A stretch of 64,000 nucleotides of DNA from JAFEDN01 sp963712715 (GCA_963712715.1 CAVQJI010000051.1:7989-71988), one strand, 5' to 3'. Counted from the stretch's first letter, positions 44,283 to 54,018 are shown. Numbers and translations are program-made. Notes: generated by a model not told the origin, from the letters alone.

Positions 44283-45245
44283 TTAAAATCCCCAAACTAA
44301 TTTTTCCAGATCCTGGATATTTTTTACTTGATGTTCCCACTCATTTATTCTAATTTGGACTTTCAAATGGCTATATTTATGCAGGAGCATTAAAGCTGTT
44401 AATTGGTGGCTTAATTTTTGATTCATTTGATCTGCCGAATATCCATAAGCGGCCAGAAACTCTCGTAACAAAGATCGATCTCCTTGAATGAGAAATGCGC
44501 CAGGGCCTAATAAATCATATTCCGGTAATCCTAACATTGAATCCCCAAAATCAAAAAGCCCATCAATGTGCCAAACGCCGGAAATTTTTTTAGCCATAAA
44601 ATTCATGGGTGTATATTCTCCGGTGAGTAGCACTGGTTTATGGATGGTTCGTAAGGATTTTTCAATCGGTGCAAGATAATCAGGGATTTGCAGAATTAAA
44701 GTATCTGAAAGCTGTCTACGCCGATGCTGATTAACACAGTTCATGATTTGTTTGCCGATAAAAGTTTCCCAATGGCAGTCAATCTCTTCAAGTCCGTTAG
44801 TAGGTATGGCATGAACCTCTTTAATTAAAGAGCCTAATTCACGAATAATAATTTTCTTATTAGCGTGATCTAAGCTTTCCCAGAGTGTTTCTAAAAGTGT
44901 CCCGTCTAACCTGGTCATCATAATATATGGCCATCCGCCAATGTCGCCGATATGTTGAATGCGAGGAGTTTTAACGGAAAGTTTTGCTTTCAGATGCTTC
45001 AGAACTAACTGTTCACTATTAAATTGATCTTGATGAAAAGGTGGAAATATTTTAATGACGTTTGAATCATCGTGCAGAAATACGATATTAGTGCCTTCAG
45101 AAAATAACGTAAGTGACTTTGCTGGCATGTGATGCCGGCTAAGAATTTCTTTGGCAATATTTTCTAAAATATCAATTTGTTGTTTGAATTGTTCATATTC
45201 TTCAAAAGAATGAATCGAAGAAAGGACAGATAATGTATTTTTCAT
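44283..45245 (-). CDS. APH-family kinase, hygromycin-kinase-like
   Basis: 320 residues from ATG 45245. The C-lobe LLTGEYTPMNFM and LFDFGDSMLGLPEYDLLGPG resemble hygromycin B kinases, but the catalytic loop reads TGEYTPMN instead of HGDYTPxN: the general-base Asp is Glu and the His is Thr. The N-lobe SEGTNIVFLHDDSNVIKIFPP is normal. The change could reduce or alter kinase activity. Start chosen by similarity and SD-poor region. Confidence 0.8.
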   Translation of the reverse strand: MKNTLSVLSSIHSFEEYEQFKQQIDILENIAKEILSRHHMPAKSLTLFSEGTNIVFLHDDSNVIKIFPPFHQDQFNSEQLVLKHLKAKLSVKTPRIQHIGDIGGWPYIMMTRLDGTLLETLWESLDHANKKIIIRELGSLIKEVHAIPTNGLEEIDCHWETFIGKQIMNCVNQHRRRQLSDTLILQIPDYLAPIEKSLRTIHKPVLLTGEYTPMNFMAKKISGVWHIDGLFDFGDSMLGLPEYDLLGPGAFLIQGDRSLLREFLAAYGYSADQMNQKLSHQLTALMLLHKYSHLKVQIRINEWEHQVKNIQDLEKLVWGF

Positions 45246-45372
45246 GATAAATCTATAAATGATGGGCGGCCACACATTGGGTCATTATATCTAACCGGAT
45301 AGGGAAAATAAAACTCCTTGACAAGATAGTAAAATAATATACAATATGTATTTTTATAAAATCGAGGTTAAC

Positions 45373-45804
45373 ATGTGGATAAAATCTTATAGTAAAGTTT
45401 ATCGAAACATTAAAAAAGAAGACGTCTGGCAAATATGGGCTGATGTCGATCATTATACTCGATGGCATGATGATCTGGATTATTGTCAATTATATGGCAG
45501 GTTCGTGGTTGGAAATTATTTTATGCTAAAGCCCAAAGGTGCGCCGGCAGTTAAAGTAGAAATCATCGAGCTGATTGAGAATAAAAAATTTGTCGATTGT
45601 ACTCGGTTTTTTGGTGCAAAAATGTTTGATATCCATGAGTTAGAAGAAACCCAAGACGGTTTGCGAATCAAGAATACCATCCAGGTCACAGGCTTGCTCA
45701 GCTTTCTCTGGGTTCAGTTAGTCGCTAAAAAAGTGGCTGACTCCGCGCCAAAAGAAACGGATTCTCTGGTTAATTTAGTGAGAACTCGATATGCCCAAAG
45801 CTAA
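45373..45804 (+). CDS. SRPBCC (polyketide cyclase/START-like) protein
   Basis: 143 residues from ATG 45373 (AGGTTAAC before it). It opens KSYSKVYRNIKKEDVWQIWADVDHYTRWHDDL, the usual start of ligand-binding SRPBCC proteins, and ends in a long helix. It may bind a hydrophobic ligand. It overlaps the following MarR gene by 14 bases, so the regulator may sense a compound related to it. Confidence 0.8.
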   Translation: MWIKSYSKVYRNIKKEDVWQIWADVDHYTRWHDDLDYCQLYGRFVVGNYFMLKPKGAPAVKVEIIELIENKKFVDCTRFFGAKMFDIHELEETQDGLRIKNTIQVTGLLSFLWVQLVAKKVADSAPKETDSLVNLVRTRYAQS

Positions 45805-46261
45805 TTCCGCCTTCGGATTTGATCAGCCGGAAGATAGTCCAGGATTTTTATTATGGCAAACAACCATTACCTGGCAAAGACTAATTAAAAAAGCCCTGGA
45901 TTTACAGGGTATCTCGCATTCGCAATTTGTCATACTCGCAATTACCTTATGGTTCGAGAATAAGAATCAAGAGGTTTCACAAAATTTAATTGTACGTCAA
46001 TCCAGGCTGGATAAAATGACGGTTTCGCAGTCATTAAAAAAACTGGTTGCTGATGGTTACATCCAACGTCGTGAACATTCAGAAGATACTCGAATGAAGA
46101 CCGTTTGCTTGACTAAAAAAGGAAAATCACTGGCGTCAAAATTAGTCCCTATCGTTGAGAAAGTGGATGCCGATTTTTTTGACACCATTTCTAAACAGGA
46201 TCAAAAAATTCTGCTGTCATTATTGAATGATTTAGTCACTAATACAGAAACTCATGAATAA
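45791..46261 (+). CDS. MarR-family transcriptional regulator
   Basis: A 156-residue MarR protein: winged helix with QNLIVRQSRLDKMTVSQSLKKLVADGYIQRR and wing HSEDTRMKTVCLTKKGK. Operon partner of the SRPBCC gene; the first beta-lactamase gene begins 130 bases later and could be in its range. Confidence 0.88.
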   Translation: MPKANSAFGFDQPEDSPGFLLWQTTITWQRLIKKALDLQGISHSQFVILAITLWFENKNQEVSQNLIVRQSRLDKMTVSQSLKKLVADGYIQRREHSEDTRMKTVCLTKKGKSLASKLVPIVEKVDADFFDTISKQDQKILLSLLNDLVTNTETHE

Positions 46262-46391
46262 TGGACAGATTTTTAGAATGTCAGTACAGTGTATCAAAAT
46301 TAGGGCGCCTGGTACATTTGCACTAACAGCATAATGTACGGGTAAACATTCATTTAGATTTTATTTAATAGTTTTAATAGAGATAAATTGT

Positions 46392-47297
46392 ATGAAATAT
46401 CGATTATTGCTGACCATGGTTATTTCTTTAATCAGTATTCCTGCATTTGCCAATATCCGACCCATTGAGACTTACCCGGTACAAGAACAGTTTGTGGAAT
46501 TGGAAAACAGTTTTGATGGAAAGATTGGCGTTTATGCTCTGGATACTAATAACAATCAAATCATTGCGTATCGGGCGGATGAACGCTTTCCAGTGCAAAG
46601 TACCAGCAAATTGATGGCAGTCGCTGCGCTATTAAAACGAAGCGAGAAAGATAAAAAATTACTACAAGAAAAAATAGTGTATACACAAAAAGATCTGATG
46701 TCCTGGCATCCTGTGACAGGAAAATATGTGACTGGCGGCATGACCCTGGAAGAGCTATCCGAAGCGGCCATGAGTTATAGCGATAATGTTGCGATGAATC
46801 TGATTACAAAAAAGTTAGGCGGGCCTAAATCCGTCACTGATTTTGCGTCTTCTATGGGTAATAAGACATTTAATATTGAGCACTACGATGGAGAGCTCAA
46901 TTCAAATCCGAAAAACCCACAGGATACGTCGACCCCTAAAGAGATGGCGATGAGCGTACAAAAGTTGACATTAGACAATACATTAGCGCCATCTCAACGA
47001 GCGCAATTAATGACCTGGATGAGAAATAATACCACCGGATATAAACGAATACGCGCCGGTGTTCCGATTGGCTGGGTGGTTGCCGAGAAAACAGGAGGTG
47101 GATTCGGTGATTATGGTATTGCCAATGATATTGGTGTCATGTGGTCGCCCTTATGTAAACCCATCGTATTGGCTATTTATACGGTAGGAAACCAACAGGA
47201 CGCCAAAAGTCGTGACGATATTGTAGCCTCAGTGACGAAAACAGTATTTGATGAATTTGCAAAAAATAACCCCTGTTTTAAGGCGCTTTTTTCTTAA
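46392..47297 (+). CDS. Class A beta-lactamase with Asp at position 166
   Basis: 301 residues; signal peptide to Ala20 (ISIPAFA). The residue numbers happen to equal Ambler numbers: Ser70-x-x-Lys73 in STSK, Ser130-Asp-Asn in YSDN and KTG at 233-235. In the omega loop the motif is HYDGELN, so residue 166, the general base for deacylation and normally Glu, is Asp while Asn170 is kept. Such a change slows turnover in TEM-like enzymes. It may be a slow enzyme or a beta-lactam-binding protein. A second copy follows at 48641. Confidence 0.9.
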   Translation: MKYRLLLTMVISLISIPAFANIRPIETYPVQEQFVELENSFDGKIGVYALDTNNNQIIAYRADERFPVQSTSKLMAVAALLKRSEKDKKLLQEKIVYTQKDLMSWHPVTGKYVTGGMTLEELSEAAMSYSDNVAMNLITKKLGGPKSVTDFASSMGNKTFNIEHYDGELNSNPKNPQDTSTPKEMAMSVQKLTLDNTLAPSQRAQLMTWMRNNTTGYKRIRAGVPIGWVVAEKTGGGFGDYGIANDIGVMWSPLCKPIVLAIYTVGNQQDAKSRDDIVASVTKTVFDEFAKNNPCFKALFS

Positions 47298-47397
47298 GTC
47301 GGGCGTGCAGGGAATAGGGCACGGTAAGTTTCGATGGTACAGCGGGCAATTCGTTTGCAATTTTCATATATTCCTTCCATTCTTGATGTCATAGTAT

Positions 47398-48285
47398 TTA
47401 CACCGTATGTTCGCGAATAGGCCAACATTGTTCGTAAGTAAAGTCAAACTCATCAGTAAAGCCAAGTCCTAAATTTGGAGTGATTCGGGTTCGTTCTCCT
47501 GAAGCAGCTTGCTGATCGATTGCTTGCATATCCGCCTGCGATAACGTGAAATCGCAAATATCTAAATTTTGACGCATATGATTTTCATTTTGGCTGCCGG
47601 GTAAAGGAACGCAATGATGCTGCATAATCCATTTTAATGCGATTTGCATGGGAGTTTTATGATATATTTTCCCAAGTTTATTGAGCAAATGATCTTTGCT
47701 CAAACGTCCTCTAGCCAGTGGAGCCCATGCTTGAATGGCAATGGATTTTTCCTGGCAGAATTTAAGGAGCTCCGTGTCATAAAAAATAGGATTCATTTCT
47801 ATTTGCACCCATGAAATGGGAACATGATGTTCTAAAGCACGCTTCAAGTGGTTAACATTGACATTACTCAATCCGATGTGCCGAATCAAACCATTTTTTC
47901 TAAAAGATTCCATCTTATCTAAAGTATCTTCAATGATGATTTGACTATTGGGCCAATGTAATAAATAGGCGTCTAAGTAATTGGTTTGTAGTTGAGTTAA
48001 CGTCGATTCAATATCCCGCTGTAGCTCTGTAGGGGTTTGTTTATCCGGCCAAACTTTAGAAATCAGATAAAAATCTTTTCTATCAAATTTTTTCAGTGCA
48101 TTGCCAATCGGAATGAAATTATTGTAAAACGTTGCAGTATCCATAATACGATATCCTAATTCAGCCGCTTGAAGAATGGCCTTGAAACAAGCGTCTCCTT
48201 TTAAGGGATAAGTACCGAAACCAACTGCAGGATAATTGATCCCATCAATCTGGAAAATTCCAGAATCATACATTTTAAAAATCAT
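47398..48285 (-). CDS. Aldo/keto reductase
   Basis: 295 residues with the catalytic tetrad Asp49, Tyr54 (MDTATFYNN), Lys77 (ISKVWPDK) and His110 (LLHWPN), and the NADPH-binding end PLPGSQNENHMRQNL. SD AGGAGA is 8 bases before ATG 48285. It reduces aldehydes or ketones. It lies between the two beta-lactamase genes on the opposite strand, with no apparent connection. Confidence 0.92.
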   Translation of the reverse strand: MIFKMYDSGIFQIDGINYPAVGFGTYPLKGDACFKAILQAAELGYRIMDTATFYNNFIPIGNALKKFDRKDFYLISKVWPDKQTPTELQRDIESTLTQLQTNYLDAYLLHWPNSQIIIEDTLDKMESFRKNGLIRHIGLSNVNVNHLKRALEHHVPISWVQIEMNPIFYDTELLKFCQEKSIAIQAWAPLARGRLSKDHLLNKLGKIYHKTPMQIALKWIMQHHCVPLPGSQNENHMRQNLDICDFTLSQADMQAIDQQAASGERTRITPNLGLGFTDEFDFTYEQCWPIREHTV

Positions 48286-48304
48286 AAATCATTCTCCTAA
48301 ATGC

Positions 48305-48504
48305 CTATAGGGTGCCTTTAGGCAACTTGCCGGTTTTGAGGTAGCGGCGAATCTGTTTCAGGATAATGCCTTTGCGATCAGTAGGGCCTTGTTTAAGATG
48401 CTGTTAGGCATTTCGACCGTAATATGGTAAGGGATATGGTGCTGTTTGCAGAACTGCTTCAGCTCGGCCATGTTAAGATAATTAAGAATTGAATCATCAG
48501 GCAT
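48305..48504 (-). pseudogene. Small SAP-domain-like protein, frameshifted
   Basis: From ATG 48504: DDSILNYLNMAELKQFCKQHHIPYHI in one frame, then near 48395 the frame shifts to GPTDRKGIILKQIRRYLKTGKLPKGTL and TAG. The pattern (hydrophobic helix, short loop, TDRKGxILxxIRRYLKTG) resembles SAP/DUF6434-type small DNA-binding domains. One base change would restore about 66 residues. Confidence 0.5.
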
Positions 48505-48640
48505 GTCTTATCATACTCAATCCGGCGCCGATTATGCAAATTGTCCGGTATCTAAAATTGTTTAGTGTTCGCATTTTATAAGCATTCGACAACATATCGA
48601 TTTAAAAGTACCATCATCCATTTTGAAGGAGGAGGTCATA

Positions 48641-49594
48641 ATGAAAACTATTTTAATTAAAAAATCTCTTTTATTTTTGATGAGTATGTTTATTCTATTT
48701 TCGATAGGTACCAGTCATGCATCTTCCGTTGTGCCTGCCAATCATTTTCTTGATGAGCAACTCGCACAATTAGAAAAAAATTCAAGCGGACGGATCGGGA
48801 TTTATGCTGTTAATACTGGTAACGATCAAAAGCTTCAATATCGTGCGGACGAAAGATTCCCATTTTGCAGCACAGGTAAAGTGATGGTAGTTTCTGCTGT
48901 TTTGCAAAAAGCAGAGACTGATTCGAAGTTGCTACAGAAAAAAATAATCTATACCCAGCAAGATATTAAACAAAGTGAGTATGCCCCAATCACTGAAAAA
49001 TTGATAGGTATTGGCATGAGCGTTGCCGAATTAAGTAAGGCAGCTATGGAATATAGCGATAATGCTGCCTTGAACCTATTGATGAATCTGTTAGGTGGGC
49101 CTGACGTAATCAACAGCTATGCTCGATCCGTCGGTGATTACATTTTCAGAATCGATCGTTTTGAACCTGAACTTAATTCGGCTATCCCAGGAGATCAGCG
49201 TGATACTACTACACCTTCTGCAATGGGAAATAGCCTGCTAAAGTTAACAGTGGGAAATGCTTTACAGCCATCTCAGCGAGCGATGCTGTTGGATTGGATG
49301 AAGAATAATACCACGGGCAATTTTAAAATTCGGGCAGGCGTACCCAAGAATTGGGTAGTTGGAGACAAAACCGGACACGGGCAATATAATACAACCGATG
49401 ACATCGGTATTATTTGGCCGCCTCATTGTGACCCAATCATCATGGTGATTTATTTCACTGAAAACAAATCGGATTCAACTGATCGTTCGAATATTATTGC
49501 TTCAGCGGCTAATTTGATAATCTCTGAGTTTGCGCAGCACGATCAATGTATAAAAAAACAATTTGAATCAGATACAGGAGCAATTTACTCATGA
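48641..49594 (+). CDS. Class A beta-lactamase
   Basis: 317 residues from ATG 48641 behind GGAGGAGG; signal peptide to about Ala28 (GTSHA). Active-site residues: Ser77 and Lys80 in CSTGK, YSDN, RFEPELN with the normal Glu (residue 175, Ambler 166) and DKTGHG. Cys before the active Ser (Ambler 69) has no partner at 238, so no carbapenemase disulphide. The stop overlaps a cupin gene (ATGA). Confidence 0.93.
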   Translation: MKTILIKKSLLFLMSMFILFSIGTSHASSVVPANHFLDEQLAQLEKNSSGRIGIYAVNTGNDQKLQYRADERFPFCSTGKVMVVSAVLQKAETDSKLLQKKIIYTQQDIKQSEYAPITEKLIGIGMSVAELSKAAMEYSDNAALNLLMNLLGGPDVINSYARSVGDYIFRIDRFEPELNSAIPGDQRDTTTPSAMGNSLLKLTVGNALQPSQRAMLLDWMKNNTTGNFKIRAGVPKNWVVGDKTGHGQYNTTDDIGIIWPPHCDPIIMVIYFTENKSDSTDRSNIIASAANLIISEFAQHDQCIKKQFESDTGAIYS

Positions 49595-49995
49595 ACAATT
49601 ATTTTAAATCTTTGGCCTTTATTCTGCTGTTGACGACTGCGGGTTTATGCTTTGCTGCAGAGGAGGGCGTTTCTGAACGCAAACCGCAAACCCATATTTT
49701 ACAAAGAGTCGATGTGCCGGGAACGGCCTATCAGGAAGGTTTGGGGATGACTGAATTCGCTCCTGATGCAGTTAAAGATCAGCAGGTACAAACCGGGCCT
49801 GAAGTTTGTTATGTGCTGGAGGGTGAAATTACCTATGTGGCGAAAGGTCAAGCGCCAAGAATCATTAAAGCTGGTGAAAGTTATCAAATTCCTGCGGGTG
49901 AAATCCATTACAGCAAAGCTGGATCAAAGGGTGCTAAAATTCTAGCTACTTGGGTATTGGAAAAGGGAAAGCCTTTTGCAATACCTGTTCCTTGA
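49591..49995 (+). CDS. Secreted cupin-domain protein
   Basis: 134 residues with signal peptide (to LCFA). Single cupin barrel: QVQTGPEVCYVLEGEITYVAKG (motif 1 without the usual HxH, having GPEVCYVLEGE) and AGESYQIPAGEIHYSKAG with His of motif 2. Overlaps the beta-lactamase stop, so it is probably cotranslated. Function unknown; metal binding may be incomplete. Confidence 0.82.
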   Translation: MNNYFKSLAFILLLTTAGLCFAAEEGVSERKPQTHILQRVDVPGTAYQEGLGMTEFAPDAVKDQQVQTGPEVCYVLEGEITYVAKGQAPRIIKAGESYQIPAGEIHYSKAGSKGAKILATWVLEKGKPFAIPVP

Positions 49996-50017
49996 AAAAA
50001 TTGCTACAATATCGATC

Positions 50018-50800
50018 ATGCGTAAACTCAATTTGCCGTTAGCGTACAATCGATTATGTCAATACTTTGATGTGTTGGGCTGTAGTGTTCCCGACTGGCG
50101 TAATAAAGTTATTGAGAAGATTTTGAAAAAACGTCGAGTGCAGACTGTACTTGATTTGACTTGCGGGACAGGGTCACAAGTGATTTGGTTAGCCAAACGA
50201 GGTTTTCAGGTCACGGGTTCGGATTTAAGTCCTGATTTATTAAAAACCGCGAAACGAAAAGCCCGGACGGAACATGTTAAAGTGCAGTTTCTGCAAGGCG
50301 ATATGCGCACCCAACGGCTTGGTCATTTTGATGCAGTCATCACTATATTTAATGCGATTGGTCATTTAACTAAAGCTGGTTTTGAAAAAGCAATCAAAAA
50401 TATTTATCGAAATTTAAATCCAGGCGGCCTTTATGTGTTTGATATATTCAATGCTGACAGCCTAAACCAGCAAACGTTGTCAGCCATGAGAACGGATCAA
50501 ACCAAAATAATAGATCATCAACATATCCACCATCTGCAATATTCTCGGTATGATAGAAAACGAAATCATTTGATTTCTGATGATTATTTTTTCCTACAAA
50601 AGGATTTAGAAAAACCCAAGCTGATTCAGGGTCAATTTTTTCTGCAAATTTATACATTGAAGCAGCTTCAAGAGATGTTAGCAAACAATGGTTTTAGAAT
50701 TCTGGAACAGTGTGGAGTTGACGGTTCAAAATTCTCAACTAAAAAGACAAGTGAAATGTTGATTGTCGCCCAGAAGGTACAGGGCTATCAGTTTGAATAA
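50018..50800 (+). CDS. SAM-dependent methyltransferase
   Basis: 260 residues from ATG 50018. LPLAYNRLCQYFDVLG, motif I VLDLTCGTGSQVIWLAKRG, acidic GSDLSPDLLKTAKRKA, and FDAVITIFNAIGHLTKAGFEKAI, followed by the small-molecule type extension with IYTLKQLQEMLANNGF. Resembles Methyltransf_25-type enzymes. An upstream in-frame ATG at 49976 overlaps the cupin gene. Confidence 0.88.
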   Translation: MRKLNLPLAYNRLCQYFDVLGCSVPDWRNKVIEKILKKRRVQTVLDLTCGTGSQVIWLAKRGFQVTGSDLSPDLLKTAKRKARTEHVKVQFLQGDMRTQRLGHFDAVITIFNAIGHLTKAGFEKAIKNIYRNLNPGGLYVFDIFNADSLNQQTLSAMRTDQTKIIDHQHIHHLQYSRYDRKRNHLISDDYFFLQKDLEKPKLIQGQFFLQIYTLKQLQEMLANNGFRILEQCGVDGSKFSTKKTSEMLIVAQKVQGYQFE

Positions 50801-50971
50801 TTTCTGGCAGATCATTTTCGTTCGCTTTTCGTAGACTGAAGCTCATCGTTTAATAGATTCAGGTCGCGTGAGTGGAAAAATACTTCTCAAAATCTGATGA
50901 TACTGACAATAAGATTTTGATAATGATGTGGCAATCGCTCCAGGCATTATTAGCATTTCCATCTTTAAAAT

Positions 50972-51523
50972 TCATGGATATTTTTCCTGCATGATTTGTC
51001 TTTCTGGGCCTTTGTTTGGCTTTTTAGAAAATAATCCCATTGGAATTCCTTTACTATCATCGAGTTGTGTCAAACCTTTTTTGGAAAAATTATGAAGGTC
51101 TTTGCCAACGCCAAACAAACAATACAATACACTGACAGTAAGAGTACATGGACAAACAGCTATGCAACACGGAAGCCAGCAACAAATCCAGGCGCCCTCA
51201 CCATCTCGGAGGGCTAACATATTACAGGGATCGATGATCTGATCCCATGGAGCCATGAAATATTTGGAAGTGTAACAATTCTGCCGGCTGTCCTGATGTA
51301 GGCCGCGCCAACTTACTAAACGCACTTCACCTAAAGTCTCTTTAGTTAAAGTTTTGACTGTAAAACTTTCTTTTTTGTCTAAAAACCCTGGGTTTGTGCC
51401 TTGTCCCGCCAAGTGCCGTCCGACCATCCTTAACAGCATATGCCATTTCTCTGAACCCATTCCCTTGCTTTCGATAGTTTCATTGATTTGGTCATTTTGA
51501 TCAGCTAATAAAGGTGTTCTCAT
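50972..51523 (-). CDS. Hypothetical protein with Cys-rich hydrophobic segment
   Basis: 183 residues, no family recognised. Residues 110-138 hold WICCWLPCCIAVCPCTLTV, five or six Cys within a hydrophobic stretch, followed by a basic, Lys/Ser-rich tail of 45 residues. Such a build (soluble domain, Cys-rich hairpin suited to lipidation or membrane insertion, basic end) occurs in host-directed effectors, but there is no direct evidence. Single gene, divergent from the LysR gene. Confidence 0.65.
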   Translation of the reverse strand: MRTPLLADQNDQINETIESKGMGSEKWHMLLRMVGRHLAGQGTNPGFLDKKESFTVKTLTKETLGEVRLVSWRGLHQDSRQNCYTSKYFMAPWDQIIDPCNMLALRDGEGAWICCWLPCCIAVCPCTLTVSVLYCLFGVGKDLHNFSKKGLTQLDDSKGIPMGLFSKKPNKGPERQIMQEKYP

Positions 51524-51627
51524 TTAATTCTCCAGTTTAATTTACCTTGAGAGGAATTATACTATTTAATAAAAATATGATAATATTCAAATTCTATAAA
51601 AATTTATTACGGATTTTATAATAATCT

Positions 51628-52533
51628 ATGTCGCTGGATTTCTTATCTTGTATCAAAGGTTTTGTGGCTGTCGCTGAATATAACGGCTTTAGCCAGGCTG
51701 CGCGGTATTTGCAGGTCTCTACGCCTATGCTGACCAATCAGCTTAAACGTTTGGAAGAGTCTTTGGGTAAAAAGCTCTTGCACCGCACAACCCGGCATAT
51801 TGCCTTAACCGAAGCAGGAAATGTTTATTTACTTCGCGCTAAAAAAATCCTGACGGAAATTCAAGAGGCTAGAAATGAAATTTGTCATTTAGAGGAAAAG
51901 CCACACGGTCTTCTGACTATCGGCGTGCCGAATTGTATTTTGAACAACCACTTATTTGTTAAGCACATTAAAAAATTTCTTGACCAATATCCCAAGATAC
52001 AATTAAAAATTATTGAAGAAACTTCCCCTTTAGCCTTGCTCAATGGTGAAGTGGATTTCATTATCAGTGAAGTAGATGTTAAAGAGAAACAACTGGTCAA
52101 AGAACATTTATTTACTGTTCATCGCAGTATTTATGTCGCGCCTAATTATATTAAAAAAAATGGTATTCCTAAAACAATGATAGATTTAAAGAAGCATAAT
52201 TGCTTAATTGCCACACAGGCATCACCCAAGAATGAATGGATATTGGGAAATAATAAAAAAATTACCATTAATGGCAATTATTCAGCCACTTCCGGCATTA
52301 ACGTACTTTACGCGGGATTAGAGGGTCTTGGATTAATATGGTCAGCGGATATTACCGTTAAAGAAAAAGTCATCGCTGGTAAGTTAGTAGAGGTAAAACT
52401 AAAAGATAAGCCCACCGCTATAAAAATTTATCTTTACCATCGTCCTGCCTATCGAGGGAGCAATATCCAACTTATGGCTGGTCATTTGCAACAGATGACT
52501 TTATCTAGTCTATTCTCGGAGCATCATGAATAA
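51628..52533 (+). CDS. LysR-family transcriptional regulator
   Basis: 301 residues: HTH GFSQAARYLQVSTPMLTNQLKRLEESLGKKLLHRTTRHIALTEAG and an effector-binding domain from about 90 with GLGLIWSADITVKEKVIAGKLV. Overlaps the following FUSC gene by 8 bases, so it is likely its regulator and cotranscribed. Confidence 0.9.
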   Translation: MSLDFLSCIKGFVAVAEYNGFSQAARYLQVSTPMLTNQLKRLEESLGKKLLHRTTRHIALTEAGNVYLLRAKKILTEIQEARNEICHLEEKPHGLLTIGVPNCILNNHLFVKHIKKFLDQYPKIQLKIIEETSPLALLNGEVDFIISEVDVKEKQLVKEHLFTVHRSIYVAPNYIKKNGIPKTMIDLKKHNCLIATQASPKNEWILGNNKKITINGNYSATSGINVLYAGLEGLGLIWSADITVKEKVIAGKLVEVKLKDKPTAIKIYLYHRPAYRGSNIQLMAGHLQQMTLSSLFSEHHE

Positions 52534-53977
52534 ATTTCAATTATCATTGACTGCTGCCGACATTAAAAATGCCAGCATGATCGCGATATCTTGCACGATC
52601 GCTGTGTTTTTAGCGAAGTGGTTCTCTTTGTCTCAACTGATCTGGGTGATGGTGATTGTGGCGTTATTGCCTTTTAGCAAAATTGGCCGCACAGCAAAAA
52701 TACGTCATTTGAGCTTAATCGGTACAGGAATTGCGAGTGCATTCGCAGTCGGCGTCACAGTTGGGTTTAACTCAACCGGCTGGCTGGTGATCACCTGGCT
52801 GCTCATCGCCTCGTTTTTATTATATTGCTTGCCACGGTATATTCCGGGAAGTAACGCCACCGGACTATTTATACTGGTTTTTATGGTGATTGCGCATAGT
52901 TTGCCCGGAAATAATCCAGCCGCTGTATTATCCTGTGTTGAGTCCATTCTTTTAGGGACATTGATTGTTGCTGGTATGAATGTGTTATTCGATCGTGATA
53001 AGGTCATTTTACCACCCATACTTTTAGATCGATCGCTTTATCTGATACAGCGCGCTTTGCGTATTGCTATCATGATTGCAATCGCTTTTTGGATTTGTTA
53101 TTTTGTCAAAATTCAAAATGCCTCGTGGGTGGCGCTGACAATCATTGTGATTGATCAAAATACCTTAGGCGCTAGCGCCAAAAAAGCATTTCAACGTTTA
53201 TTAGGTACTGCTCTCGGCGTGATTGCCGGTATCTTATTGGCGCATTATCTCTTTAGTCCTTACCCACTGTCTCGTTGGTCAGCTTTGTTGATCGTATTTC
53301 TGGTATTTTTATTCGTTCGCGTCAATTATACTCTCTGTATTTTCTTTGCCACGATTTTACTGGCCAATCTATTTTACCTTTTATCTGGATCCGGCGATAT
53401 AGTCAATTATATGGCGAGCCGCCTGGTTGATATTCTCGTCGGTATTATCATTGGCGTTACCGGTCAAACGCTCCTATTTCCTAAAACATTGTTAGTTTGC
53501 TTACGTGAAGCTTATATTCATTTTTGGGCCGACGTTGAAGCTTCGCTGTCGTTAACTTCAATAGATCAACGTATTCAAGCGTTGTCAAAACTCGATCAAG
53601 ATTTAAAAAATATCAAACAAACCTTAAAAGATTTTCGCTATGAACCGATTAGTTTTTTATTTAAGCGTTATCATTTAAGCGTCTCATTGATCCCTGTCAT
53701 TAAAAATTTTTTGAACTCATTGAAAAATGTTCCCATATTACCACAAAAAGTCTCAAATTATTCCCGTCAGACCATTCAAGTTTTACTTTCATATTATAAA
53801 AATCCAGCACTCAATTCAGTAACATCGTTAGAACATGCTTTACTTGAATTGGCTATACTGGAAGAGGAGTTTTCTCTTGAAGAAGAGACAAGACTTTTCC
53901 TGATTAGCTTGGAAAAACTGGTTGAACACTTCCGACGGATTATTCAAACGCCTCGTTGGCGATTACAATTGAAATAA
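52526..53977 (+). CDS. FUSC-family membrane protein (aromatic acid/fusaric acid exporter type)
   Basis: 483 residues with two blocks of five to six helices: 15-155 and 175-330, the second with FQRLLGTALGVIAGILLAHYLF (the FUSC motif), then a soluble helical tail of 150 residues. Such proteins are inner-membrane parts of efflux (AaeB-like). Starts within the lysR gene. Confidence 0.85.
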   Translation: MNKFQLSLTAADIKNASMIAISCTIAVFLAKWFSLSQLIWVMVIVALLPFSKIGRTAKIRHLSLIGTGIASAFAVGVTVGFNSTGWLVITWLLIASFLLYCLPRYIPGSNATGLFILVFMVIAHSLPGNNPAAVLSCVESILLGTLIVAGMNVLFDRDKVILPPILLDRSLYLIQRALRIAIMIAIAFWICYFVKIQNASWVALTIIVIDQNTLGASAKKAFQRLLGTALGVIAGILLAHYLFSPYPLSRWSALLIVFLVFLFVRVNYTLCIFFATILLANLFYLLSGSGDIVNYMASRLVDILVGIIIGVTGQTLLFPKTLLVCLREAYIHFWADVEASLSLTSIDQRIQALSKLDQDLKNIKQTLKDFRYEPISFLFKRYHLSVSLIPVIKNFLNSLKNVPILPQKVSNYSRQTIQVLLSYYKNPALNSVTSLEHALLELAILEEEFSLEEETRLFLISLEKLVEHFRRIIQTPRWRLQLK

Positions 53978-54018
53978 GTTAAAATTTGTAAAGAGGATGC
54001 TACACAGCACTATAATTG

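Noticed and set aside
44488..44679. Plus-strand frame inside the hygromycin-kinase-like gene, and similar antisense frames elsewhere
   Set aside because: They are shadows of well-supported genes on the other strand and lack start signals or family patterns.
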